Assembly: GCF_001692325.1 (NCBI RefSeq)
Contig: NZ_LXKN01000007.1
Coordinates: forward strand, 122,661 to 186,660
Origin: Rhizobium sp. AC27/96
GTDB taxonomy: Bacteria; Pseudomonadota; Alphaproteobacteria; Rhizobiales; Rhizobiaceae
Reading direction: 5' to 3'
DNA length: 64,000 nt
Below, piece by piece: positions 17,905 through 26,982 of the stretch. The notes beneath the pieces are model-generated. The model was given only the letters and a program-made list of their open reading frames with translations, was not told the DNA's origin and did not search any database. A program made the position numbers and the translations under genes. Numbering within the stretch: position 1 is the first letter of the stretch; each line of letters begins with the position of its first letter.

Positions 17905-19244
17905 ACGAAATCCTGATCCGCGGCCGCGTGCTGACCTTCCTTGCCGAGCCGCAGGGCATCGATGATACCGCCTCCTATCGCTATCTCGAGGACGGTGCGG
18001 TTTTCGTGCGCAACGGCAAGGTGATGGAGATCGGATCCTACGGCGATATGAGCAAACTGGCCGGCGGTAATGTCGAGGTCGCCGACCATCGCCCAAACCT
18101 CATCCTGCCGGGATTTATCGACACGCATCTGCATTTCCCGCAGACGCAGGCGATCGCCTCCTACGGCGCGCAGCTGCTTGAATGGCTGAACACCTATATT
18201 TTTGTCGAGGAGCAGAAATTTGCCTACGCCGCCCATGGGGCTGAGGTGGCGGACCGCTTCATGGACGAACTGATTTCGAACGGCACGACGACGGCCGTTG
18301 CCTATTGCTCGGTACATCCGGAAAGCGTCGATGCCTATTTCACCGCGGCCGAAGCGCGCGGCATGTGCATGATCGGCGGCAAGGTCATGATGGACCGCAA
18401 CGCGCCGGACGCTTTGCGCGACACGCCGCAACAGGGCTACGACGAGACCAAGCGGCTGATCGAGAAATGGCATGGCCGTGGCCGCGCGCATTATGCCATC
18501 AGCCCGCGCTTTGCCATCACCTCGACGCCCGAGCAGATGGAAATGAGCCGGGTGCTCGTTGCCGAACATCCGACCTGCTATGTCCAGACGCATCTTTCCG
18601 AAAATCGCGACGAGGTGACCTTTGCGACCTCGCTTTATCCTGAAGCCAAGGACTACACGGATATCTATGCCCGCTATGACCTGCTCAACGAGCGCATGCT
18701 GCTCGGTCATTCCATTCATCTGAGCGATCGCGAAGTTGCTGTCTTCGCCGAAACCGGCGCTGTCGGCGTCTTCTGCCCGACGTCGAACCTTTTCCTCGGC
18801 TCAGGCCTGTTCGACGCGGCGCGATTCGACAAGTTCGGTGCGCGCTGGTCCGTCGCAACCGACGTCGGCGGCGGTACCAGCTTCTCCATGCTTGAGACAA
18901 TGGACGAGGCTTACAAGGTACTTCATCTGCAGGGCCAGCGCTTGACGCCGTTCAATTCGTTCTATCGCATGACCCTCGGCAATGCCCAGGCGCTTGGGCT
19001 GGAGCGGCAGATCGGCTCTCTGAAAGCCGGTGCAGATGCCGACATCGTCGTGCTCGATTCCAGCGCCAAGTCAGCGATGGAATTCCGCATGCGCACGACA
19101 ACGTCGCTCGCCGAAGAACTCTTCATCCTGCAGACCATGGGCGACGACCGCTGCGTGGCCGAGGTCTATGTCGCCGGCAAGGCAATGAAGGCAAAACACA
19201 AGAAGCGTGAGGCGGCAGCGCGCCAGACGCTGGAAATCGCCTGA
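17901..19244 (+). CDS. guaD: Guanine deaminase
   Basis: A 447-residue amidohydrolase with the metal motif PGFIDTHLHFPQ (H76, H78), the later ligands in HLSENRDE and GHSIHLSD, and the TDVGGGTSFSML segment typical of GuaD. It deaminates guanine to xanthine, feeding xdhAB. It shares ATGA with the puuD stop. Length and motif order fit bacterial guanine deaminases. Confidence 0.93.
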   Translation: MNEILIRGRVLTFLAEPQGIDDTASYRYLEDGAVFVRNGKVMEIGSYGDMSKLAGGNVEVADHRPNLILPGFIDTHLHFPQTQAIASYGAQLLEWLNTYIFVEEQKFAYAAHGAEVADRFMDELISNGTTTAVAYCSVHPESVDAYFTAAEARGMCMIGGKVMMDRNAPDALRDTPQQGYDETKRLIEKWHGRGRAHYAISPRFAITSTPEQMEMSRVLVAEHPTCYVQTHLSENRDEVTFATSLYPEAKDYTDIYARYDLLNERMLLGHSIHLSDREVAVFAETGAVGVFCPTSNLFLGSGLFDAARFDKFGARWSVATDVGGGTSFSMLETMDEAYKVLHLQGQRLTPFNSFYRMTLGNAQALGLERQIGSLKAGADADIVVLDSSAKSAMEFRMRTTTSLAEELFILQTMGDDRCVAEVYVAGKAMKAKHKKREAAARQTLEIA

Positions 19245-19255
19245 TCATTCGAAGC

Positions 19256-19286
19256 GGTCCCGATGATTCTGCCGGTCATCGGGACC
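19256..19286. terminator. Strong hairpin after guaD
   Basis: GGTCCCGATGA-9-TCATCGGGACC is a perfect 11-bp stem 11 bases past the guaD stop. There is no U-tract, so it may act as a mRNA end-protecting hairpin or a weak terminator. Confidence 0.5.
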
Positions 19287-19377
19287 ACGGCAATTGCGCT
19301 CAGTTGGTTTGATCGGCAAGCGCGGCTAGAATGCGGCTCAGTTTGTAGACCGATGATCTCAAGGAGCCGAAATCGAC

Positions 19378-19830
19378 ATGGTGGAATTCCGACGGGCAGA
19401 GCACGCCGACCTCCAGGCCATCGTCACACTACTCGCACAGGATGATCTTGGAGCCGGGCGTGAGGATGCTAGCCTGCCGATTGCCGAACCCTATGAGAGA
19501 GCCTTTGCGGCGATCGATGCGGATCCGAACCAGTTCCTCGCTGTTGTGACGGAGGGCGGCACTGTCATTGGCACATTGCAGGTCACCATCATCCCGAATA
19601 TCTCAAGAATGGGTGCCTTGCGCGGGCAGATCGAGGGCGTGAGGGTTGCCGCCACGCATCAAGGCCAGGGGATCGGCAAGCAGGCCTTCGAATGGGCGTT
19701 TGAATATTGCCGTTCCAGGGGCTGCGTCCTGGTGCAATTGACGACCGACAAGACGCGGCCTGCCGCGCATCAATTCTACGAAAAGCTTGGCTTTGTCGCA
19801 ACGCACACCGGCTTCAAGAAGGTGCTGTAG
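19378..19830 (+). CDS. GNAT-family N-acetyltransferase
   Basis: A 150-residue protein with the GNAT fold. Motif A is near EGVRVAATHQGQGIGKQAFEWA (acetyl-CoA pyrophosphate loop QGQGIG), followed by the C-terminal LTTDKTRPAAHQFYEKLGF. An AAGGAG ribosome site precedes ATG 19378. It lies alone between the purine island and the organosulfur-type island, convergent to a flavin monooxygenase. The substrate is unknown; acetylation of an amino-acid amine fits the neighbouring genes but is only inference. Confidence 0.85.
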   Translation: MVEFRRAEHADLQAIVTLLAQDDLGAGREDASLPIAEPYERAFAAIDADPNQFLAVVTEGGTVIGTLQVTIIPNISRMGALRGQIEGVRVAATHQGQGIGKQAFEWAFEYCRSRGCVLVQLTTDKTRPAAHQFYEKLGFVATHTGFKKVL

Positions 19831-19900
19831 TTGTCGTTTTATAAAGGGCGCAGGCAAAGTTGGGTCTTTGCAGTGCACCGTTCCCCAATATGACGAGATC

Positions 19901-19923
19901 GCTCGCGCCTCGAAAGCGCGAGC
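19901..19923. terminator. Hairpin between convergent GNAT and monooxygenase genes
   Basis: GCTCGCGC-7-GCGCGAGC is an 8-bp perfect stem followed on the plus strand by CACTGTTTT, a plausible terminator for the acetyltransferase gene. It lies in the 129-bp gap between convergent genes. Confidence 0.5.
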
Positions 19924-19959
19924 CACTGTTTTGATAACTGCTTATAACGATCTTTGCCT

Positions 19960-21273
19960 TCAGACCGCTGCCGCGAGATCGCGTGTGAGCACGCGCTCCG
20001 ACAGATCGGGCAGGCCGAGGTTGGACCGCAATGTCCCCCCTTTATAGTCGGTGCGATAGACGCCGCGTTCCTGCAGGAGCGGCACGACTTTCTCGACGAA
20101 TTCATCGAAACCGCCGGGCGTCAGATGCGGTGCAAACACAAACCCATCGGCGGCGTCGGCCTGCACATAGCGGTTGATTTCGCTGGCGATATTGTCGGGC
20201 GTTCCGATGAAATGCTGCCGTACGGTGACACGAATGGTCAGTTCGCGAATGCTGAGACGATCCCGCTCGGCAAGTTCGCGCCACAGCCGCGCTGTCTCCA
20301 ACCTGCTCTTGCTGTCCTGATTGTTGGCGCGGCCTTGAGCTACACGCTCCTCGGAGACATCTGGTTCGATATCCGGCAAAGGACCATCCGCATCATAGCT
20401 AGACAGATCCCGGTTCCAGACCTGTTCCAGAAACACGATTGCATTGCGTGGGCTGACCTGCTGCAGGCGAATAGCCTTCAGCTTTTCCTGCGCGTCTTCC
20501 TCGGTATCTCCAATGATGAAATTGGCGCCGGGGAGGATTTTCAGGGCATCCGGGCTGCGGCCATATTTGGCCAGACGCTTCTTCACATCTGCGTAAAAGG
20601 CTTGCCCGGCCTCGATCGAGCCATGGCGGGAGTAGATGAGGTCGGCATGGCTTGCCGCCAGCTCCCTTCCCTCGTCGGAATCACCCGCCTGCGCAATGAT
20701 CGGTGCACCTTGCGGCAAAGGCGCAAGCGCAGAGTGCCCGGCAATGTCGAAGTGTTTGGAGTTGAACGAAAACTCGCCGCCAGCCCATATTTTCTGAACG
20801 GCATCGATAAAGGCACGCGCCCGTTCGTAGCGCTCGGCATGGGGCAGATGATCCCCGCGCCGGAAGTTCGCGCCGGTGAAGGCGCCCGGCGAGGTCACGA
20901 CGTTCCAGCCAGAGCGGCCGCCGGATAGTATATCCAGCGTCGCCAGCTGCCGGGCGAGCGGATAGGGCTCGTTGAAGGTGGTTGTCAAGGTGCCGATCAC
21001 GCCGACATGCTCGGTAATCGAGGCGATGGCCGTCAGGATTGCCAGCGTATTGGGTCGGCCGGCAACGTCCAGTTCGTGGAAGCGGCCCTTCTGCTCGCGG
21101 ATGCGCAGGCCTTCGGCGAGAAAGATGAAATCGAATTTGCCGCGCTCCACCGTCTCGGCAAAATGCCGGAACGACGAAAACTCGATTTGGCTTCCCGCCG
21201 CCGGATCGCTCCAGACGGTGAAGTTGTTGACGCCCGGAAACTGTGCGCCGAGAATTACTTGCTTTTTGGTCAT
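19960..21273 (-). CDS. NtaA/SnaA/DszA-family FMN-dependent monooxygenase
   Basis: A 437-residue luciferase-like protein. Visible family stretches are FDFIFLAEGLRIREQ, VGVIGTLTTTFNEPYPLARQLATLD, GGRSGWNVVTSPG and the C-terminal DYKGGTLRSNLGLP. These enzymes use reduced flavin from a separate reductase to cleave C-S or C-N bonds (DszA, NtaA, SnaA, YtnJ, YxeK). ATG 21273 has an AGAGGAACG ribosome site; the frame extends to 21294. It is the third gene of a leftward acetyltransferase-monooxygenase-monooxygenase run, divergent from an ABC importer operon. An S-substituted cysteine is a plausible substrate, by inference. Confidence 0.88.
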   Translation of the reverse strand: MTKKQVILGAQFPGVNNFTVWSDPAAGSQIEFSSFRHFAETVERGKFDFIFLAEGLRIREQKGRFHELDVAGRPNTLAILTAIASITEHVGVIGTLTTTFNEPYPLARQLATLDILSGGRSGWNVVTSPGAFTGANFRRGDHLPHAERYERARAFIDAVQKIWAGGEFSFNSKHFDIAGHSALAPLPQGAPIIAQAGDSDEGRELAASHADLIYSRHGSIEAGQAFYADVKKRLAKYGRSPDALKILPGANFIIGDTEEDAQEKLKAIRLQQVSPRNAIVFLEQVWNRDLSSYDADGPLPDIEPDVSEERVAQGRANNQDSKSRLETARLWRELAERDRLSIRELTIRVTVRQHFIGTPDNIASEINRYVQADAADGFVFAPHLTPGGFDEFVEKVVPLLQERGVYRTDYKGGTLRSNLGLPDLSERVLTRDLAAAV

Positions 21274-21290
21274 GATCGTTCCTCTAGGGC

Positions 21291-22295
21291 TCACGCGGCC
21301 GGGGCATACCGATTGCCGGCAGCCGGCAGGCCGAAACGGCTGCGCAGCGTGCCACCAGCAACGTCGCGGATGAGAGAAGCAGCTTTGAGAGCGGGAAGAA
21401 GCTCGCCCACGACGCGCTCCAATTGCTCCTTGGGATCGCTTAGGATCAGGCGGATACCGTGTACGCCCGATGCCGCGATGCTCCCCACCTGCGCGACGGT
21501 TTCAGCCAGCGGGTTTTTCTCCACATCAATCTGGATATCGGCGATGAAGGCCTGCGCTTCGAGGGAAGCTGAACCGTGAATGGTCGCAATCGCGCCAGCA
21601 GTATCGGCGGCATCCACACCAAGGAAGACGACATCGGCTGCCGCGGCAAGCGAAGGTTCGTCGCCCTTGCGGTAGGTCACGGCGACCACCGGCTTTCCTT
21701 GCGGCGGCCGCGGCGTGATCGATGGGCCGAGAACCCGGAATCCCGCCCCTTCGAAATCGATGTAATGCAGCTTGGAGCCATCCAGAAAGCGATGGCTCTT
21801 CTTGTCGCGGATCACGGTGCCATCCTCCCAACTGTCCCACAGGCGCTGGATGACCTCGATGGCATCGCGTCCATCCTGCTCAAGCGCCGCAGTATCGATG
21901 CCCGGAAAGCCATTGAGCGCGCCGATCGCCTGCTTGGCCTTCGTGGCGCGGGCGCTGCGATACTGTTGGGCCAATAGCCCTGCCCTGCCTTCGCTGACGA
22001 AATCCAGCGTCGCAATTGCGGTCGAGAGATGGAACGGTTCGAGGAAATTGACGGGAGCGCCACCGATGATGCCAATGTTGTGGCTGCGCGGTGCCAGCCA
22101 GTTGGCAAGCAGGATCGCATCAAGCCCGTCGCCATCAGTGCTGGCAAAACCATCTTCCAGCGTCACAAACTCGACGTGGTCGTCAAGGCGCGCAATGATG
22201 GTCTTCCAGAACTCGCGCCGGGCATTGCCTCTGTCGGCGGTGTGGGCAGCTGCATCGAACCCGATGCCGACCTGAAGGCCGCTTGGATGTGTCAT
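21291..22295 (-). CDS. Luciferase-like flavin monooxygenase, divergent member
   Basis: A 334-residue protein resembling the bacterial-luciferase fold (NIGIIGGAPVNFLEPFHLSTAI, ATLDFVSEGRAGLLAQQY). Its tail, VAGGTLRSRFGLP, matches the end of the adjacent NtaA-type enzyme. It is about 100 residues shorter than NtaA proteins and its N-terminus is atypical. It may be a partner or a specialised paralogue. ATG 22295 follows AGGATTTTCAT; six more codons are open upstream. The gap to the next gene is 17 bp. Confidence 0.8.
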   Translation of the reverse strand: MTHPSGLQVGIGFDAAAHTADRGNARREFWKTIIARLDDHVEFVTLEDGFASTDGDGLDAILLANWLAPRSHNIGIIGGAPVNFLEPFHLSTAIATLDFVSEGRAGLLAQQYRSARATKAKQAIGALNGFPGIDTAALEQDGRDAIEVIQRLWDSWEDGTVIRDKKSHRFLDGSKLHYIDFEGAGFRVLGPSITPRPPQGKPVVAVTYRKGDEPSLAAAADVVFLGVDAADTAGAIATIHGSASLEAQAFIADIQIDVEKNPLAETVAQVGSIAASGVHGIRLILSDPKEQLERVVGELLPALKAASLIRDVAGGTLRSRFGLPAAGNRYAPAA

Positions 22296-22335
22296 ATGAA
22301 AATCCTGTCTCATTGTCGGTATGGGATCGCGAACC

Positions 22336-22962
22336 TCAGGCGGCGGAAGTCTGTCGCGCCTCCAGGCGTGCGGTGATCTTCTGTTCCTGGCCGGCTTTCA
22401 GCGCCGTTACGCGTGCCGTTGCCTCCTCAAAGGAGGCCGCGGGCGGATAGATGGGCGTCGATCCAATCTGGCCTGCCTTTTCGCCGATATGTTTTTCGAA
22501 GGGCAGCGAACGATAGAAAGTGGCGTCCGCGGTCGTGTCGAAAAGCGGCCGGTATCCGAGCGATTTATAAAGCGCCACCGCTTCCGGTTGGCGGAAGCCG
22601 GTCGAGAGATAGGCCCGCGTGTAGCCGAGCTGTGCCGCGCTGTCTTCAAGGGCAAGTACGATCTGGCGGGCCAGCCCCTGGCGTCGCAGGTTCGGGTCCG
22701 TCCAGATGCGTTTCAGCTCTGCGGTCTCGTCGTCATGGCTCATGAAGGCTCCGCCGGCAATGGTCAGGCCATCGCGCTGCAGCAGGAGGAAATCACCCAG
22801 CGGCGGGGAAAACAGTGCCATGGGATAGCGCATGATCTCGGTGCGCGCGCCGCCGGGACGGCTGGCTGCGCCGTATCTCCCGTCATATTCGCTGACAAGC
22901 CCGTCGATCAGCGGTTGGGCCGCCGGATCCAGCAGGGAGGATCGGACAATAATATCAGTCAT
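22336..22962 (-). CDS. GNAT-family N-acetyltransferase (organosulfur cluster)
   Basis: A 208-residue protein starting MTDIIVRSSLLDPAAQPLID. The acetyl-CoA motif is DPNLRRQGLARQIVLALE (about 116-133), followed by FRQPEAVALYKSLGY. A longer in-frame start at 23040 exists, but ATG 22962 follows GGAGGCC and starts the family domain. It is the first gene of the leftward GNAT-monooxygenase-monooxygenase operon. In the Bacillus yxe and ytm operons a GNAT acetylates the S-substituted cysteine before a flavin monooxygenase cuts the C-S bond. The same pairing here suggests an equivalent role, by analogy only. Confidence 0.85.
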   Translation of the reverse strand: MTDIIVRSSLLDPAAQPLIDGLVSEYDGRYGAASRPGGARTEIMRYPMALFSPPLGDFLLLQRDGLTIAGGAFMSHDDETAELKRIWTDPNLRRQGLARQIVLALEDSAAQLGYTRAYLSTGFRQPEAVALYKSLGYRPLFDTTADATFYRSLPFEKHIGEKAGQIGSTPIYPPAASFEEATARVTALKAGQEQKITARLEARQTSAA

Positions 22963-23152
22963 GGATAGGCCTCCAATAGAAGTTTGAAGGCTGTCCGGTG
23001 TGGCCTGTCGTCGGGTTTCCCCGAATGCGATGGTCTTCAAATTTCCGCTCAGCGCTTCGCACCCTCAGGATGCATGATCGCCACACGGCTTCGCACGGCA
23101 TGATCTTTTATTGTGCAGGCGATGATTGAAACATCATTGCTCGATTTAATAA

Positions 23153-23169
23153 TCTAGTAAAAATATAGA
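23153..23169. promoter_or_regulatory. Shared organosulfur-island dyad, site A
   Basis: TCTAGTAAAAATATAGA is a dyad (TCTA-9-TAGA, extended to AATCTA...TAGATT) in the 250-bp divergent promoter between the acetyltransferase operon and the monooxygenase/ABC operon, 43 bp before ATG 23213. Read in the same orientation relative to the downstream gene, it matches sites at 33447-33463 and 40371-40387. Probably the operator of a common regulator. Confidence 0.65.
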
Positions 23170-23212
23170 TTAAATATCTTTATAGCCGCACCGACCCGAT
23201 CGGAGAGGATCC

Positions 23213-24214
23213 ATGTCTTACGCCCTGAGCTTTCTCGACAAAAGCCCGATCGATGGGACGGAGCGCGCAGCGCAAGCCCTGCAGCGCACGCTGACGCTTG
23301 TCAAACGAGCCGAAGAGCTGGGCTATCGCCGCTTCTGGGTAGCAGAGCATCACAACACCTCCAAACTCGCAAGTTCCTCCCCGGAAGTGCTGATCGGCTT
23401 TCTGCTCGCACGCACGAACCGTATCAGCATTGGCTCCGGCGGTGTCATGCTGCAGCACTATAGCGCCTACAAGGTCGCGGAGAATTTCAACCTACTGTCT
23501 GCTCTTGCCCCCGGTCGTGTTGACCTCGGAGTGGGCAAGGCGCCCGGTGGTCTTCCTCTGTCGACCCGTGCTCTGCAGGGGACGCTTGACCCCGCGCGCA
23601 AACCGTCGTTTGAGACGCAATTGACCGAGCTCGACGGCTTTCTCCATCACGAGAAGACCATTGATGCGGATGCCGACAGTCTTGCCGCCTTTCCGGTGCC
23701 GGACCAGCCGCCAGGTCGATTTCTGCTCGGCGCGAGCCCGGAAAGCGGAAGATTGGCGGCCCGGCTTGGCTGGCAGTTCGTCTATGCCGGCCACATCCAC
23801 GGCGACGACGATGCGATCGAGCAATCGCTTGCGGCCTATCGGGAAGCGGGCGGCAGCTCGGCTCTGCTCGCCGTCAGTGTCGTGACCGCGCAGACCGCTT
23901 CACTGGCCGAGAGCTTGCTGGGTGACACACGCCGCTTCCGTCTGGAGATCAAAGGCGGACAGGGCGTCAACGTCGGCAGCCGCGAACAGGCGCTGGAATA
24001 TGTCCGCCAGGCCGGGGCGACCGATTATCACATCGAAGAGAGAAGCCCTCGCCTCATTCGCGGCACGCCGGTGGACGTCCATGCCGAGCTGCAGCGGCTG
24101 CACGGCAAATTCGGTGTCGACGAATTCGTCATCGACTGCCCGGTCTCAGACGGTGCTCACCGGCTGAAAACCATCGAACTTCTGGCCAACGCGCGCAGCG
24201 CCATTGCGGCGTGA
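23213..24214 (+). CDS. MsnO8-family luciferase-like oxidoreductase
   Basis: A 333-residue single-domain flavin monooxygenase. It has ELGYRRFWVAEHHNTSKLASSSPEVLIG (about residues 37-64), ISIGSGGVMLQHYSAYKVAENF and LAPGRVDLGVGKAPGG, the pattern of the MsnO8/YhbW branch. It would need FMNH2 from a reductase. A GGAGAGGATCC ribosome region precedes ATG 23213. It opens the rightward operon that continues with a peptide-type ABC importer and ends with another flavin monooxygenase. The reaction is unknown. Confidence 0.87.
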   Translation: MSYALSFLDKSPIDGTERAAQALQRTLTLVKRAEELGYRRFWVAEHHNTSKLASSSPEVLIGFLLARTNRISIGSGGVMLQHYSAYKVAENFNLLSALAPGRVDLGVGKAPGGLPLSTRALQGTLDPARKPSFETQLTELDGFLHHEKTIDADADSLAAFPVPDQPPGRFLLGASPESGRLAARLGWQFVYAGHIHGDDDAIEQSLAAYREAGGSSALLAVSVVTAQTASLAESLLGDTRRFRLEIKGGQGVNVGSREQALEYVRQAGATDYHIEERSPRLIRGTPVDVHAELQRLHGKFGVDEFVIDCPVSDGAHRLKTIELLANARSAIAA

Positions 24215-24285
24215 CGGGCCGGCGACCAACAGAGCTGAACGGCGTGCGAGCGCCGGCCAAGATTTTTCAAGGAGATACACTTTCA

Positions 24286-25908
24286 ATGCTTATTCGCAGA
24301 CATTTTCTAAGCCTGACCGCAGCTATCGTCGCAATTTCAGCGACATCGGGCCTGTCTATCGCGCAAGACGCAAAACCGGTGAGCGGTGGCAAGCTGACAT
24401 GGGGCGTCGAGACGGAGCCGGCCACGCTCAATCCGCAGCTGAATGGGCAAGACAAGACCAAGCTGCTACTGCGCAATGCCTATGAATCGCTTCTGGCTCG
24501 TACAGCAGACGGCGGCTACGTTCCGTGGCTGGCGAGCGAATACAAGATCTCCGAGGACGGCAAGACCTATACATTCAAGCTGCGCGACAACGTGACCTTC
24601 ACTGACGGCCAGAAATTCGATGCGCAGGCCGTGGTCACCAACTTCACGAAGCTCAAGGACGCCGCCTATTCCGGCAGCGTCAGCGCCGGGCCAGTTGCCC
24701 GCATCGTCGAGGCGAAGGCGCTAGACGACCACACGGTCTCCTTCACGCTGAACCAGGTTTACGCACCGTTTCTCGACTACGCCGCCAGCCTGGAGATCCT
24801 TTCGCCATCGGCCTTCGCATCCTCGCAGCTGAAATCCGGCGGTCCGGAAATCGCCGGCACCGGACCTTTCATCCTGAAGCGCTATGCCAAGGGACAGGAA
24901 ATCCAGTTCGTGAAAAACGCCGCCTATAACTGGGCGCCCAAGACCGCCGCCCACCAGGGTGCGGCCTATCTGGATGAAGTGACCTATCGTTTCCTGCCTG
25001 AATCCGCCGTTCGAACCGGCGCTCTGACCTCCGGCCAGGTCGATGTCATCGAAGGCATCGCCGGCAATGATGCGTCCTTGTTCAAGGATAGCTCCGATTT
25101 CAGCTATCAGACCGCGCTGAACACCGGCACGCCCTATTCGCTTTTCCTCAATGTCACCTGGGGGCCGACACAGGACATCAAGGTGCGCAAGGCGCTGATC
25201 GCCTCCATCGATGTCAATGCGGTGCTGAAAGCCGTCTATCGCGGCGAGCGCACCCGCGCCTGGGGCATTACCTCGCCGATCGATCCGCAATTCTACGACA
25301 AAAGCGTCGAGAGCGCTTACGGCCCCGATCCGAAAGCGGCAAATGCGCTTCTCGATGAAGCAGGCTGGACGGCACGCGATGCACAGGGCTTTCGCACCAA
25401 GTATGGCAAGCGGCTGACCATCGAGGTCATCCAAGCGCAGGCAACCGTGCGCGATCAACGCGATGTGTTGCTGCAGGGCCTTCAGGCACAGGCACGCCAG
25501 AATGCCGGTATCGACCTTGCCATCGTCTTCGTGGATGCGGGTACCTATACCGACCGACGCAAGACCGGCCAATTCGGCTCCATCGCCAATTCCAACACCC
25601 CGACGGACGCCATCGACATCGAGTACCACTACCTGCCTCTCGATAAGGGCGGCAGCATCAATTACAGCCGCGCCTTTGCACCCGAATTGTCGCAATGGCT
25701 GAACGAGGCCGCTTCGACACTCGATCAGAAAAAGCGCTTCGAACTCTATTCCAAGCTGCAGCGCTTCGCCGTTCTCGATCAGGCCTATGCGCTGCCGCTC
25801 TACGAACCCGAGGATCAGGTGGCGGCGGCAAGCTATGTGAAGGGCATCGGTTTCCGCCCCTTCAAGCAGCTTCCCGAAGGCGCATACGACATCTGGCGCA
25901 GCGAATAA
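24286..25908 (+). CDS. ABC importer substrate-binding protein, peptide/opine family (importer 1)
   Basis: A 540-residue periplasmic protein with a signal peptide (MLIRRHFLSLTAAIVAISAT..., cleavage near SIAQ-DA). The solute-binding family 5 core begins GGKLTWGVETEPATLNPQL. Family members bind di- and oligopeptides, opines, glutathione and similar zwitterions. ATG 24286 has an AAGGAGA ribosome site; the open frame begins at 24211, overlapping the previous gene. Two permeases and an ATPase follow. Placement among C-S-cleaving-type enzymes suggests import of a modified cysteine or peptide. Confidence 0.92.
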   Translation: MLIRRHFLSLTAAIVAISATSGLSIAQDAKPVSGGKLTWGVETEPATLNPQLNGQDKTKLLLRNAYESLLARTADGGYVPWLASEYKISEDGKTYTFKLRDNVTFTDGQKFDAQAVVTNFTKLKDAAYSGSVSAGPVARIVEAKALDDHTVSFTLNQVYAPFLDYAASLEILSPSAFASSQLKSGGPEIAGTGPFILKRYAKGQEIQFVKNAAYNWAPKTAAHQGAAYLDEVTYRFLPESAVRTGALTSGQVDVIEGIAGNDASLFKDSSDFSYQTALNTGTPYSLFLNVTWGPTQDIKVRKALIASIDVNAVLKAVYRGERTRAWGITSPIDPQFYDKSVESAYGPDPKAANALLDEAGWTARDAQGFRTKYGKRLTIEVIQAQATVRDQRDVLLQGLQAQARQNAGIDLAIVFVDAGTYTDRRKTGQFGSIANSNTPTDAIDIEYHYLPLDKGGSINYSRAFAPELSQWLNEAASTLDQKKRFELYSKLQRFAVLDQAYALPLYEPEDQVAAASYVKGIGFRPFKQLPEGAYDIWRSE

Positions 25909-25965
25909 GCCCCGGCCAACAGGCCCCGTGGCTATCGCCACGGGGATAGCGAAGGAACAACGATC

Positions 25966-26982
25966 ATGAGTGCTGACGATGCAACGGCCCTGGACGCGGC
26001 CCCTTCGTCGTGGCCGGCAGGCCGCAATCGGCTGAGGCGCGGCAGCCTCGCATCGCAGGTTCTGACCCGGATTACGTCAGGCATCCTCGTTCTATGGGCC
26101 GCCGTAACGCTCAGTTTTGTCAGTCTCCATCTCGCGCCTGGCGATATTGTCAGCCTCTTGATCGGCGAGCAGTTGCGAACGCCCGAGGTGGAGGCCGCCA
26201 TTCGTCTTGAATGGGGCTTGGACAAGCCGCTGTTGAGCCAATACGTCACCTATCTCCTGCGCATCCTGCATGGCGATTTCGGGCGATCCTACATCCTTCA
26301 GACCGACGTTTCCGGTCTCGTCTTGTCACAAATGCTGCCGACGCTGAAACTCACCGCCGCCGCACTCGTCGTCGCAATCGTGTTCGCTGTCGCCAGCGCC
26401 TTGCTCACAGCGGGCAAGCGCCTGCCGCGCAGCATTGCCGGCCGGCTTGAGCTCATCCTCATTTCCACGCCATCCTTCTGGCTTGGCATCGTGCTGCTGT
26501 TCGTCTTCTCCTTCACGCTAAAGCTTTTTCCGGTTGCCGGCGACCGGACGTTTTCGGCTCTGGTTCTGCCGGCTCTGTCGCTCGGCCTCTCGCTCGGCGC
26601 CGTTGTCGGGCAGGTCCTGCGCGAAGGGCTTGAGCGGGCGCTGGAGGAGCCGTTCATGCTCACGGTTCGAAGCTGGGGAACACGAGATTTCGTCCTGAGG
26701 CTTCGTCATGGCCTACGTCATGCCTCGCTGCCGGCCGTGACGCTCGCTGGCTGGCTCGTCGGCAATCTGCTGTCGGGTGCCGTGATTACCGAGGCCGTAT
26801 TCGGCAGGCCGGGGTTGGGGCGCATCACGGTCGATGCCGTGCTTTCACACGACCTTCCCGTCGTCCTTGCCGTCGCCATCCTCTCCGCCTTTGTCTATGT
26901 GGCGCTGAGCACGCTCGTCGATGTACTCTATCTGCTGCTCGACCCCCGCCTGCGCAATGACGGCGCGGAGGCAGGCCATTGA
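25966..26982 (+). CDS. ABC importer permease, DppB type (importer 1)
   Basis: A 338-residue inner-membrane protein with about six helices. Family features are LSFVSLHLAPGDIVSLLIGE near the start and the EAA loop GLRHASLPAVTLAGWLVGNLLSGAVITEAVFGRPGLG. The N-terminal 30 residues are a basic cytoplasmic extension. It pairs with the DppC-type permease encoded immediately downstream, overlapping it by 4 bp. Confidence 0.92.
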   Translation: MSADDATALDAAPSSWPAGRNRLRRGSLASQVLTRITSGILVLWAAVTLSFVSLHLAPGDIVSLLIGEQLRTPEVEAAIRLEWGLDKPLLSQYVTYLLRILHGDFGRSYILQTDVSGLVLSQMLPTLKLTAAALVVAIVFAVASALLTAGKRLPRSIAGRLELILISTPSFWLGIVLLFVFSFTLKLFPVAGDRTFSALVLPALSLGLSLGAVVGQVLREGLERALEEPFMLTVRSWGTRDFVLRLRHGLRHASLPAVTLAGWLVGNLLSGAVITEAVFGRPGLGRITVDAVLSHDLPVVLAVAILSAFVYVALSTLVDVLYLLLDPRLRNDGAEAGH

